A DNA stretch of 18,536 nt from Winogradskyella sp. (GTDB lineage: Bacteria > Bacteroidota > Bacteroidia > Flavobacteriales > Flavobacteriaceae). Location of the stretch: positions 1-18,536 of the forward strand of contig JASBSE010000017.1 of NCBI GenBank assembly GCA_030149115.1, in the 5' to 3' direction. A model generated the notes under the pieces. That model saw only the letters and a list, made by a program, of their open reading frames with translations. It had not been told where the DNA came from and made no database searches. The position numbers and the translations under genes are program-made. Each line of letters opens with the position of its first letter. Position 1 is the stretch's first letter. Positions 6,459 to 12,794 of the stretch are shown piece by piece.

Positions 6459-7601
6459 ATGAAAAAATATCAAATAAAGACAATAGTAGTCACTACAATT
6501 TTTATATTAAGCCTTTTATCTTCTTGTCAAGTAGGAAGGTTTGTTTGGTACAATTATGCAAACATTACGGACTATAAAATATTTCCGTCAAGAACAGTTC
6601 ATAAAAGCACAGTTCCCTTTACATTCTATCAATCTGCAACTGGAAATACACCTAAAAAAATTATAGCAAAAAACAGTTTAGATCATAATCAGGTTTTTGA
6701 TTTTGACACGTATTTAGAAGACAGTAAAACGGTGGCTTTTTTAGTAATACAGAATGACACAATTAAATATGAAAACTATTTTAATAAATACAATCAATCC
6801 TCTGTATCTTCTTCTTTCTCAATGGCAAAATCCATTCTATCTATTTTAATAGGAATAGCGATTGATGATGGATTAATAAAATCCGTTAACGAACCCATTA
6901 CAAACTATATTCCCGAACTGAAAAAAAATGGTTTCGATAAGGTAACCATTGAACATTTACTACAAATGACTTCAGGGTTAGATTTTGACGAAAGTTATAT
7001 CAGTCCTTTTAGTGAAGCATCAAGTTACTACTATGGAACAAACATTAGAAATGCTATTTCTAAATTGAAACTAAAAAATGAGCCAGGGCAAGAGTTTGAA
7101 TACACAAGCGGAAGCCCACAAATACTAGGATTAATTTTAGAACGTGTGATTAATGGAAAAACAGTAACCCAATATTTAGAAGAAAAACTATGGATTCCTT
7201 TAGGCATGGAATATGAAGCCAGTTGGAGTTTAGATAGAAAGAAAAATGGTATAGAAAAAACCTTTTGTTGTATTAATGCCAGAGCTAGGGATTTTGCTAA
7301 AATTGGAAGATTATACTTAAACAAAGGATATTGGGATAACAAACAAATAGTTTCAGAGGCATGGGTGAAAAAGTCCACTAAAATTGAAAGCTTAAATGGA
7401 AGTACACCTTATTATCAATACCAATGGTGGATTCCAAATAAAAATTCATTTATGGCAGAAGGACATTTAGGACAATTTATTTATGTAAATCCATCAAAAA
7501 AATTAATAATTGTCCGGTTAGGAGAAAAACACGGAGGTGTTGTATGGTGGTCGATATTTGATAGGTTAAGTAAAAACTTAGGCCAAGAGTTATTGCATTA
7601 A
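6459..7601 (+). CDS. serine hydrolase, beta-lactamase family, lipoprotein
   Basis: This 380-residue second member of the serine beta-lactamase-like superfamily belongs to a different subgroup from the one at 2153. The lipobox is LSSC with Cys23. SxxK is Ser121-Met-Ala-Lys124. The QMTSGLDF block at about 169-176 is typical of the 6-aminohexanoate-dimer hydrolase/EstB-like branch, and Tyr215-Thr-Ser in FEYTSGSPQ is the second motif. GHLGQF near 338 takes the place of the KTG/HTG box. It is likely a periplasmic or surface esterase or amidase. It starts 13 bp after the desaturase stop, which supports an operon of sigma factor, lipid hydroxylase and hydrolase. No terminator is evident after it. 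Confidence 0.9.
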   Translation: MKKYQIKTIVVTTIFILSLLSSCQVGRFVWYNYANITDYKIFPSRTVHKSTVPFTFYQSATGNTPKKIIAKNSLDHNQVFDFDTYLEDSKTVAFLVIQNDTIKYENYFNKYNQSSVSSSFSMAKSILSILIGIAIDDGLIKSVNEPITNYIPELKKNGFDKVTIEHLLQMTSGLDFDESYISPFSEASSYYYGTNIRNAISKLKLKNEPGQEFEYTSGSPQILGLILERVINGKTVTQYLEEKLWIPLGMEYEASWSLDRKKNGIEKTFCCINARARDFAKIGRLYLNKGYWDNKQIVSEAWVKKSTKIESLNGSTPYYQYQWWIPNKNSFMAEGHLGQFIYVNPSKKLIIVRLGEKHGGVVWWSIFDRLSKNLGQELLH

Positions 7602-7624
7602 CTTAAGTCAACTATACACCATTC

Positions 7625-7674
7625 AAAACATTGTCTTATGACATTGTTTTAAAGGTATAAAGAGTATACTTTTG
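7625..7674 (+). promoter_or_regulatory. palindromic operator 1 and -7 box, upstream of the Crp/Fnr gene
   Basis: The operator core is TTGTC-TTAT-GACAT (7631-7644), and AAAACA / TGTTTT extend the symmetry to 26 bp with a few mismatches. The -7 box TACTTTTG is at 7667-7674, so the palindrome centre (7637.5) lies 29.5 bp before its first base. ATTG at 7643-7646 could serve as a -33 element with 20-bp spacing. It probably mediates autoregulation of the regulator at 7701. Confidence 0.8.
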
Positions 7675-7700
7675 TTTATATTTACAAATAAACGGTTTTA

Positions 7701-8270
7701 GTGTATAAAGAATTAGAATCTTATTTAAAAGAGCATGGAGATGTTGACGAAGAGGTCCTTAAAAAAATAACAGCTCGTTTCAAACCATTAAAAACAGTTA
7801 GAAATGAAATGTTATGCAATATCGGGCAAGTTTGCAGACACTTCTATTTTATTAAAAAAGGCTGTTTAAGGCTATATGAAATTGACGACAAAGGAAATGA
7901 AATAACAGGTTTCTTTGCATTAGAGGACAGCATAATTTCAGCCAACACTAGTTTTATCCTTCAAAAACCATCAAGAGATTGCCTGGTTTCATTAGAGCCT
8001 TCAGAACTTTTAATGATTACTAGAGACGATTTTTTCAATTTAGTTGATACTGTTCCGCAATTTGCCTCGGTTTATCATAAGTTTATAGAGTTTGCATTCA
8101 TTCACTCTCAAATGCGCATCTATAGTTTTTTGGGAATGGAAGGTATTGATAAACTTAAATGGGTCATGGAACATGAACCCAAATTACTCTCCCGCATTTC
8201 CAGTAAAGCAGTTGCTTCCTATCTTGGCATGACCAATTCTACCTTAAGTAAGTTAAGGGCTAAACTTTAA
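7701..8270 (+). CDS. Crp/Fnr family transcriptional regulator (candidate master of the TTGTC regulon)
   Basis: This 189-residue DNA-binding regulator begins with GTG, about 27 bp after its -7 box. An N-terminal cyclic-nucleotide-binding-like beta-roll (about 20-115) contains HFYFIKKGCLRLYEI and GNEITGFFALEDS, and a dimer helix is near 120-140. The C-terminal helix-turn-helix is SSKAVASYLGMTNSTLSKLRAKL. By position, the recognition helix aligns with that of FNR as Asn-Ser-Thr-Leu-Ser-Lys. The inducer is unknown; FNR-type iron-sulfur cysteines are not arranged here. An operator lies upstream of this gene and others lie upstream of the next three transcription units, so I infer an autoregulated local activator. 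Two other family members lie at 11354 and 13892. Confidence 0.92.
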   Translation: MYKELESYLKEHGDVDEEVLKKITARFKPLKTVRNEMLCNIGQVCRHFYFIKKGCLRLYEIDDKGNEITGFFALEDSIISANTSFILQKPSRDCLVSLEPSELLMITRDDFFNLVDTVPQFASVYHKFIEFAFIHSQMRIYSFLGMEGIDKLKWVMEHEPKLLSRISSKAVASYLGMTNSTLSKLRAKL

Positions 8271-8272
8271 AA

Positions 8273-8318
8273 CGTTGTCAAATGACAACGGTAAACCTAT
8301 TGTTTTTTATCAACTTCG
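8273..8318 (+). promoter_or_regulatory. palindromic operator 2, upstream of the EamA transporter unit
   Basis: This is a perfect 7-bp-arm palindrome, CGTTGTC-AAAT-GACAACG (8273-8290), three bases after the Crp/Fnr stop. At the same offset as in the other copies (8311-8318) the box is CAACTTCG, matching TAnnTTTG at only four of six fixed positions, so the promoter element is weak. TCGCTTTG at 8316-8323 is an alternative. Confidence 0.7.
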
Positions 8319-8355
8319 CTTTGCGTTTTTGTATTAAATAATACGCCTTTCAAAG

Positions 8356-8439
8356 ATGGCTCAATTAAAAGTAAATGAGCATGGTTTTTTTAACTATGAT
8401 GATATTAAGATAAAACCTATACAAACAGAAAATAGTTGA
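8356..8439 (+). CDS. candidate leader peptide overlapping the EamA start
   Basis: This is an open frame of 27 residues starting with ATG (MAQLKVNEHG...) and ending with TGA at 8437-8439. It starts about 40 bp downstream of the operator 2 promoter region. Its stop overlaps the TTG start of the transporter gene (TTGA), the arrangement used for translational coupling. The sequence is polar and matches nothing I recognise. It may be a translated leader that allows a TTG start to be used, or the 5' stump of a lost gene left by a fusion event. Confidence 0.4.
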   Translation: MAQLKVNEHGFFNYDDIKIKPIQTENS

Positions 8440-9305
8440 GAGCAATTATCTATTTAGCTATTGCAACTATTTTTTTAGGATTAAATTTTCATTTAGCTAA
8501 AATAGTTTTAAAAGAAGTTGATTTTATTGAAGCAGGTTTTTGGCGTTTCCTATTTGGGGTTGTGGCATTAGTTATTTTAGGATTTAAAAACTTACCTTCA
8601 ATAAAAAAAGTTCAAGAAAATCTAAAAGGAATTTCATTTACAGGGTTTATTGGCTTGTTTGGGTTTAATCTGTTTTTCTTTTTAGGGCTGATGAACAGTA
8701 CTGCCATTAACGCGGCACTTATTGTGAGTTTAAATCCTGTCTTAACAATTCTTATCTCCTCCAAAATCCTAAAGACATCTATTAAAAAAAATCAGTTAGC
8801 AGGTATTTTTATTGCTCTTATGGGAGTAACCTATTTAATACTAAAAGGTAACATTACAAGCGTTAATGACATTCAATTTAACTTCGGCGATATTCTCATA
8901 TTAATAGCAAATATTTTTTTTGCACTTCATCATGTTTGTGTAAAAAAGTATAGTACCACTATCTCAAATTTGAATTTCACCCTTTTAACTAGTTTATGTT
9001 GTTTTATAGGCTTTGCTTTTTTATTACCAATTACCGGAATGCAAAATATATTGACTCACTCATATATTTTTTGGATGGCAGTATTTAGTATTGGCTGTTT
9101 AGGAACAGCGCTAGCCTATTTTTTATGGCAAAAAGGCATACAAATTATTGGTGCAGATAAGGCTAGCATTTATATGAACATCATTCCTTTGTCAGCAGCT
9201 ATGTTTTCCTTTTTATTTAATGAAACGTTGCATGTATATCATTTACTAGGTGGTCTATTTATTATTGTAGGGGTGTTTGTTACCAATAAACCTTCAACCC
9301 TATAA
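8436..9305 (+). CDS. EamA/DMT family transporter
   Basis: This 289-residue inner-membrane protein of the drug/metabolite transporter superfamily has ten predicted helices in two EamA repeats (about 1-135 and 145-285). Repeat 1 contains the motif region FWRFLFGVVAL and the helix NAALIVSLNPVLTILIS. Repeat 2 ends with MNIIPLSAAMFSFLFNETL, the usual hallmark. The start is forced: an in-frame TAG lies directly upstream at 8433-8435 and the first in-frame ATG would delete nearly a third of the protein. TTG at 8436 is therefore the start, overlapping the stop of a short upstream frame. It probably exports a metabolite or toxic compound. Operator 2 lies upstream, linking it to the Crp/Fnr gene. Confidence 0.9.
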   Translation: MRAIIYLAIATIFLGLNFHLAKIVLKEVDFIEAGFWRFLFGVVALVILGFKNLPSIKKVQENLKGISFTGFIGLFGFNLFFFLGLMNSTAINAALIVSLNPVLTILISSKILKTSIKKNQLAGIFIALMGVTYLILKGNITSVNDIQFNFGDILILIANIFFALHHVCVKKYSTTISNLNFTLLTSLCCFIGFAFLLPITGMQNILTHSYIFWMAVFSIGCLGTALAYFLWQKGIQIIGADKASIYMNIIPLSAAMFSFLFNETLHVYHLLGGLFIIVGVFVTNKPSTL

Positions 9306-9309
9306 ACCA

Positions 9310-9353
9310 TTGTCCTATGACAACTTTTATGCGCTTTTAAAATTACAATTTTG
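9310..9353 (+). promoter_or_regulatory. palindromic operator 3 and -7 box, upstream of the YdhR-like gene
   Basis: TTGTC-CTAT-GACAA (9310-9323) is a perfect operator, five bases after the transporter stop. The box CAATTTTG at 9346-9353 matches TAnnTTTG except for its first base and starts 29.5 bp after the palindrome centre (9316.5). No -33 TTTG is seen at the right distance, which suits activator dependence. Confidence 0.8.
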
Positions 9354-9397
9354 TAACATATTTGAACAATCAAGTTCAGTATTAAAATAAATATATT

Positions 9398-9715
9398 ATG
9401 AGTAATTTAAAAAAAGTATTTGTTTACACAGAGTTGCAATTTTCAGTACCATTTGATGATGTTCCTTGGGAAAAAATCAATGAAGGAATTAAAAAACAAG
9501 AAGGGTTTGTAAGAAAGACATGGCTTTCGGGATTAAATTCAGGAACCGTAGGTGGTTTATATGAGTTTAATTCGTTGGAAAGTGCTCAAAAATTTGCGTG
9601 GGATTACTTCCCTAACGAGCCTAGAGCGTTCGGTGTGAGTTTTCAGACAAAGCTTTTTGACGGAGAAATTGTAGAAGCGGCAAGTAGAGATATGAATTCG
9701 CCACACTATGATTAA
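9398..9715 (+). CDS. YdhR-like small monooxygenase (ABM-type dimeric alpha/beta barrel)
   Basis: This 105-residue protein resembles the YdhR family (PF08803), a ferredoxin-like antibiotic-biosynthesis-monooxygenase fold. The pattern is the strand VFVYTELQFSV, the helix WEKINEGIKKQEGFVRKTW, the strand LNSGTVGGLYEFNS, then LESAQKFAWDYFPNEPRAFGVSFQTKLFDG. Such proteins act as cofactor-poor oxygenases or bind small aromatic compounds; the true substrate of YdhR is not settled. It has its own operator and promoter at 9310 and is followed by a strong terminator, with a DUF1348 gene just beyond. Membership of the Crp/Fnr unit suggests a role in handling reactive or aromatic compounds. Confidence 0.75.
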   Translation: MSNLKKVFVYTELQFSVPFDDVPWEKINEGIKKQEGFVRKTWLSGLNSGTVGGLYEFNSLESAQKFAWDYFPNEPRAFGVSFQTKLFDGEIVEAASRDMNSPHYD

Positions 9716-9735
9716 ATTGCTATTATCATTCTTAA

Positions 9736-9772
9736 AAAACAAGAACCCAAATAAAGGGTTCTTGTTTTCTTT
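9736..9772 (+). terminator. intrinsic terminator after the YdhR-like gene
   Basis: A perfect 13-bp stem, AAAACAAGAACCC (9736-9748) with GGGTTCTTGTTTT (9756-9768), has a 7-nt loop AAATAAA and a T-rich tail. It ends only 16 bp before the next start codon, so the downstream gene has no room for a promoter of its own after it. Confidence 0.85.
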
Positions 9773-9784
9773 ATAAAATTAATT

Positions 9785-10183
9785 ATGAAAGAAAAAAGAT
9801 ACCCTATTCCGCCATTTAACATGGAAACTGCACAAAAGAAAGTGAAATTAGCAGAAGACGCTTGGAACACTAAAAACCCAGAGAAAGTTGCATCAGCATA
9901 TACAATTGATTCAGAATGGAGAAATAGAGATGAGTTTATAAACGGAAGAGAGGAAATTAAAAAATTTCTAGAAAAAAAGTGGGAGAAGGAATTAAACTAT
10001 AAACTTAAAAAAGAACTATGGGCATTTTCAGGAAATAGAATCGCTGTTCGGTTTGAATATAAATGGAGTAATAGTGAGGGGCAATGGTTCCGTTCATATG
10101 GAAATGAAAATTGGGAGTTTGATGAACATGGCCTAATGAGCAAAAGATATGCAAGTATTAATGATATAGCAATTGATGGCTAA
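9785..10183 (+). CDS. DUF1348 / NTF2-like family protein
   Basis: This 132-residue protein closely follows the DUF1348 pattern in the SnoaL/NTF2-like superfamily: PPFNMETAQKKVKLAEDAWN, SAYTIDSEWRNRDEFINGRE, KKWEKELNYKLKKELWAF, NRIAVRFEYKW and SYGNENWEF, then the final SINDIAI. The fold is a cone-shaped alpha+beta barrel; no reaction is established for the family to my knowledge. The gene starts 16 bp after a strong hairpin terminator and has no visible promoter of its own. It must depend on read-through from the YdhR-like gene, or on a promoter inside the preceding gene. Length is full for the family. Confidence 0.9.
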   Translation: MKEKRYPIPPFNMETAQKKVKLAEDAWNTKNPEKVASAYTIDSEWRNRDEFINGREEIKKFLEKKWEKELNYKLKKELWAFSGNRIAVRFEYKWSNSEGQWFRSYGNENWEFDEHGLMSKRYASINDIAIDG

Positions 10184-10214
10184 TTCAAATGGATAACTTA
10201 TAAAATGGAAAACC

Positions 10215-10259
10215 ATTGTCATATAACAATACTTAAAATCTTTCCAAACAATAAGTTTG
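10215..10259 (+). promoter_or_regulatory. palindromic operator 4 and -7 box, upstream of the DJ-1-like gene
   Basis: ATTGTC-ATAT-AACAAT (10215-10230) has the operator form, with one base different in the right half (AACAA for GACAA). A perfect -7 box TAAGTTTG (10252-10259) starts 29.5 bp after the centre (10222.5). The flank AAACCATTGTC is shared with operator 3. A 45-bp leader follows before the start codon. Confidence 0.8.
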
Positions 10260-10304
10260 TAGAGTTGAAAAGCAATTAAGCTTTCAAATTAAAATTTTAA
10301 ACAT

Positions 10305-10976
10305 ATGAAACATATATTATTTATAGTGACCAGTACTAATGTTACTGGTATGGGTAATCATGCAGCGGGTTATGAGTTTTCTGAAATAGCCGACCCTTAT
10401 TTTGAGTTTGTCAATAAAGGGTTTACCATAGATTTTGCAAGTATTCTAGGAGGAGAGCCACCCTATGTAGGTTATGACCCAAAGCAACAAACCAGCAAGG
10501 AATTTATAGAGGGTAATGGGTTTAAGCGACTTAATTTTAGCCATAAATTAAGCAATATTGATGTTTCAGCTTATGACGCCATTTTCTTTCCTGGAGGCTT
10601 GGGTTTAATGACAGACATGGTAGACAACCCATTGGTTAAAGAAATAATTAAAAGAACCTATGAAAACGGAAACGTTATTGGTGCGGTGTGTCATGGACCA
10701 AGTGCCTTGTTAAATGTTATTTTGTCCAATGGCAGTAATTTATTAGAAGGAAAAAAAATAAACTCTTTTACTGAAGCTGAAGAAAAAATTGATGGTCATA
10801 CATTGGGTGATGTCATTCCGTTTATGCTTGATGAAGAATTGATTAAACAGGGAGCAATGTTTTATCATAATAAGCCCTTTGAACCGTATGTGGTTGTTGA
10901 CGATAATATTGTAACCGGTCAAAACCCAGCTTCGGCTTCTGGTGTAGCATTAAAAATGATAGAGTTGTTAACTTAA
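10305..10976 (+). CDS. DJ-1/PfpI family protein, Hsp31-like (possible glyoxalase III / deglycase-type)
   Basis: This 223-residue DJ-1/ThiJ/PfpI protein has the Hsp31 layout and length. The nucleophile elbow is AVCHGPSALL with Cys129 followed by His130. The conserved glutamate is probably Glu27, in GYEFSEIADPYFEF. AIFFPGGLG (about 93-101) is the strand and loop near the active site, and TGQNPASA near the C-terminus is characteristic. Hsp31-type proteins convert methylglyoxal to lactate without glutathione and act as chaperones; I infer similar handling of reactive aldehydes. It has its own promoter and operator 4, and a weak terminator follows. Confidence 0.9.
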   Translation: MKHILFIVTSTNVTGMGNHAAGYEFSEIADPYFEFVNKGFTIDFASILGGEPPYVGYDPKQQTSKEFIEGNGFKRLNFSHKLSNIDVSAYDAIFFPGGLGLMTDMVDNPLVKEIIKRTYENGNVIGAVCHGPSALLNVILSNGSNLLEGKKINSFTEAEEKIDGHTLGDVIPFMLDEELIKQGAMFYHNKPFEPYVVVDDNIVTGQNPASASGVALKMIELLT

Positions 10977-11007
10977 AGAATTGATAGATAGATTATTTAA
11001 TAGCAAG

Positions 11008-11045
11008 AAGAGAGGCTCAAATTGATATAGATGTCTCTTTTTTTG
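11008..11045 (+). terminator. weak terminator candidate after the DJ-1-like gene
   Basis: AAGAGA (11008-11013) can pair with TCTCTT (11034-11039), and a run of T up to 11044 follows. The stem is short and the loop is long (20 nt), so this is only a candidate. Confidence 0.35.
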
Positions 11046-11094
11046 TTGATGAAATTGCAAGTTCACTAATGAAAATTTTTGTAGGATGTTTTTA

Positions 11095-11289
11095 TAACTT
11101 TGTACAATACAACAAACAAAAATAGGACGTCATAAGTTTTTTAAGTATTTTACTAATTGGTTTAGGTATTGTTCATTTTAATTGTGCAACTGGTGGAACA
11201 TTTGGTTTTTTAGAATCATTACTCAACCAAGGAGATTGGACACAAAACTATTTTCACCTTTATGTTTGATAATTCCAATGTTGGGTATT
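11095..11289 (+). pseudogene. remnant of a small membrane protein gene with a surviving -7 box
   Basis: A good -7 box TAACTTTG (11095-11102) and a typical AC-rich leader are followed by a frame with no start codon. From 11129 it reads VISFLSILLIGLGIVHFNCA, then TGGTFGFLESLLNQGDW, to a TGA at 11267-11269. In the next frame a second hydrophobic piece (LIIPMLGIINQLV) runs to about 11309. The pattern of a hydrophobic helix ending in HF, then a glycine-rich turn, resembles small DUF3995-type membrane proteins, but I cannot assign it firmly. The missing start, the stop and the frame change mark it as a decayed gene. Confidence 0.5.
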
Positions 11290-11353
11290 ATCAATCAATT
11301 AGTATAAATAAATTAGTAAAAGTGACAATTGAACAATTAAGATCTTTATTAGA

Positions 11354-11941
11354 ATGATGAACAATGATATAAATACAATCCTACTTGATAGTATAAAAGA
11401 AGTAACAATTATTTCTGATAAAGAAGTTGAAATTTTGACTTCAGTTTTTCAAAGCATCACCAAGAAGAAAAAAGAATATTTGGTTAAAGAAGGCTCGTTA
11501 TCATCAAATTTATATTTCATAGTCAAAGGGTATGTAAGATGTTTTTACATTGAAGACGGCAATGAAATAACAACACAAATTTATTCCACTAAAGATTTTG
11601 CTACTTCATTTGAAAGCTTTCTTAACAATGAATACTCAAAAGAATATATTCAATGTACTTCCAATTGTACTTTATTAAGTATTTCAAAGTCTGATTATGA
11701 TAAGTTGTACCAAGAGGTTTCAAACTGGTCAACCTTTTGTAAAAGCGTATATGAAAAATATATAGTTAGAATTTCCGAAAGAGCTAATTCCCTTCAGAAT
11801 TTATCCGCATCAGATAGATATTTAAGGCTATTAAATACCCAGCCCAATATTGCTTTAAATACAGCAGTAAAACACTTGGCTTCTTATCTTGGTATAAAAC
11901 CACAATCATTAAGTCGCATTCGAAAGGAGGTAATTAAGTAA
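11354..11941 (+). CDS. Crp/Fnr family transcriptional regulator
   Basis: This 195-residue regulator starts at ATG 11354, or equally well at the next ATG at 11357. The N-terminal beta-roll is at about 25-120 (SSNLYFIVKGYVRCFYIEDGNEITTQIY, read as adjoining segments), with a dimer helix near 130-150. The C-terminal helix-turn-helix is VKHLASYLGIKPQSLSRIRKEV. The recognition helix (PQSLSRIRK) is like that of the regulator at 13892 and unlike the one at 7701, so it should read a different site. No TTGTC-N4-GACAA palindrome lies upstream. A hydrolase gene follows within about 60 bp; whether they are cotranscribed is unclear because that gene has its own -7 box. Confidence 0.92.
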   Translation: MMNNDINTILLDSIKEVTIISDKEVEILTSVFQSITKKKKEYLVKEGSLSSNLYFIVKGYVRCFYIEDGNEITTQIYSTKDFATSFESFLNNEYSKEYIQCTSNCTLLSISKSDYDKLYQEVSNWSTFCKSVYEKYIVRISERANSLQNLSASDRYLRLLNTQPNIALNTAVKHLASYLGIKPQSLSRIRKEVIK

Positions 11942-11973
11942 CAAATGTGATTTTTTTGGAACTAGGATGCTCA

Positions 11974-11981
11974 TAATTTTG
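11974..11981 (+). promoter_or_regulatory. -7 box TAATTTTG that decides the hydrolase start
   Basis: TAATTTTG matches TAnnTTTG. It lies downstream of the first possible ATG (11967) and 15 bp upstream of the second (11997), which favours the second as the real start. TTTG at 11955-11958 is a poorly spaced -33 candidate. Confidence 0.5.
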
Positions 11982-11996
11982 AAAAAAAATAAAATT

Positions 11997-12731
11997 ATGA
12001 ATAGCGTAATTCCAATATCAATTTGGTCAAGAGGTATGATAAATTGTTTCTTGATTAAAGGGACTGAAAAACATATACTGGTTGACACAGGCGTTCCAAA
12101 TAGTGAGAATAAAATCATAGCACAATTGAATAAACAGGGTGTCAATAAAAAAGATATTGGATTAATAATTGTTACCCATGCTCATATTGACCATTTTGGA
12201 AGTGCTTATAAATTAAAACAACTTTTACAAGTTCCCATTTTGGCACATCAACTAGATGTAGAATCATACATAACAGGTAAAGCAGATATTTCAACCATGA
12301 AACTCAATAAGCCACAATGGTGGCTTTTTAAGCAAATAATTAAAAATCAAAGTACAGAACCATTCCAACCTGATATTTTAATTAATGGAGATGTTGAATA
12401 TAATTTAAAGGAATGGGGTACTAACGGTAAAATCATTCACACTCCAGGGCATACTCCTGGATCCTTGTCTATAATTTTGGAAAATGGTGAAGCTATTATT
12501 ATGGACATGATGGCATCTGGAATTTTACTTGGTGGAGTAATGTTTCATGAACGAATCAAACATCCTCCTTTTCATGATAATATTATTGAATTAAAAAATA
12601 GCTTTGAAAAGGTTTTATCTCTTAAGGCAGAGGTGTTTTATCTTGGTCATGGAGGTCCAGTAAATAAATCCCAAATAATTAGATACTACAATAAATATCT
12701 AAAAAATATCAGTAATACTAGTTATGTATAA
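11997..12731 (+). CDS. metallo-beta-lactamase fold hydrolase
   Basis: This 244-residue MBL-fold enzyme binds two metal ions. With the start at 11997 the metal ligands are His61, His63, Asp65 and His66 (THAHIDHFG), His152 (HTPGHTPGS), Asp170 (IIMDMMASG) and His218 (YLGHGGPV), a complete binuclear set. The length and the order of the HxHxDH, GH, D and H motifs are normal for hydrolytic MBL proteins, such as lactonases or glyoxalase II-like thioesterases. An ATG at 11967 would add ten residues but lies upstream of a good -7 box. The substrate is unknown. The neighbouring Crp/Fnr gene may regulate it. Confidence 0.9.
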   Translation: MNSVIPISIWSRGMINCFLIKGTEKHILVDTGVPNSENKIIAQLNKQGVNKKDIGLIIVTHAHIDHFGSAYKLKQLLQVPILAHQLDVESYITGKADISTMKLNKPQWWLFKQIIKNQSTEPFQPDILINGDVEYNLKEWGTNGKIIHTPGHTPGSLSIILENGEAIIMDMMASGILLGGVMFHERIKHPPFHDNIIELKNSFEKVLSLKAEVFYLGHGGPVNKSQIIRYYNKYLKNISNTSYV

Positions 12732-12794
12732 ACAAGATTAAACCTTTTTATTGAATTATTATCTAACTGTCAATAACCTAAAACAAATTTACCG

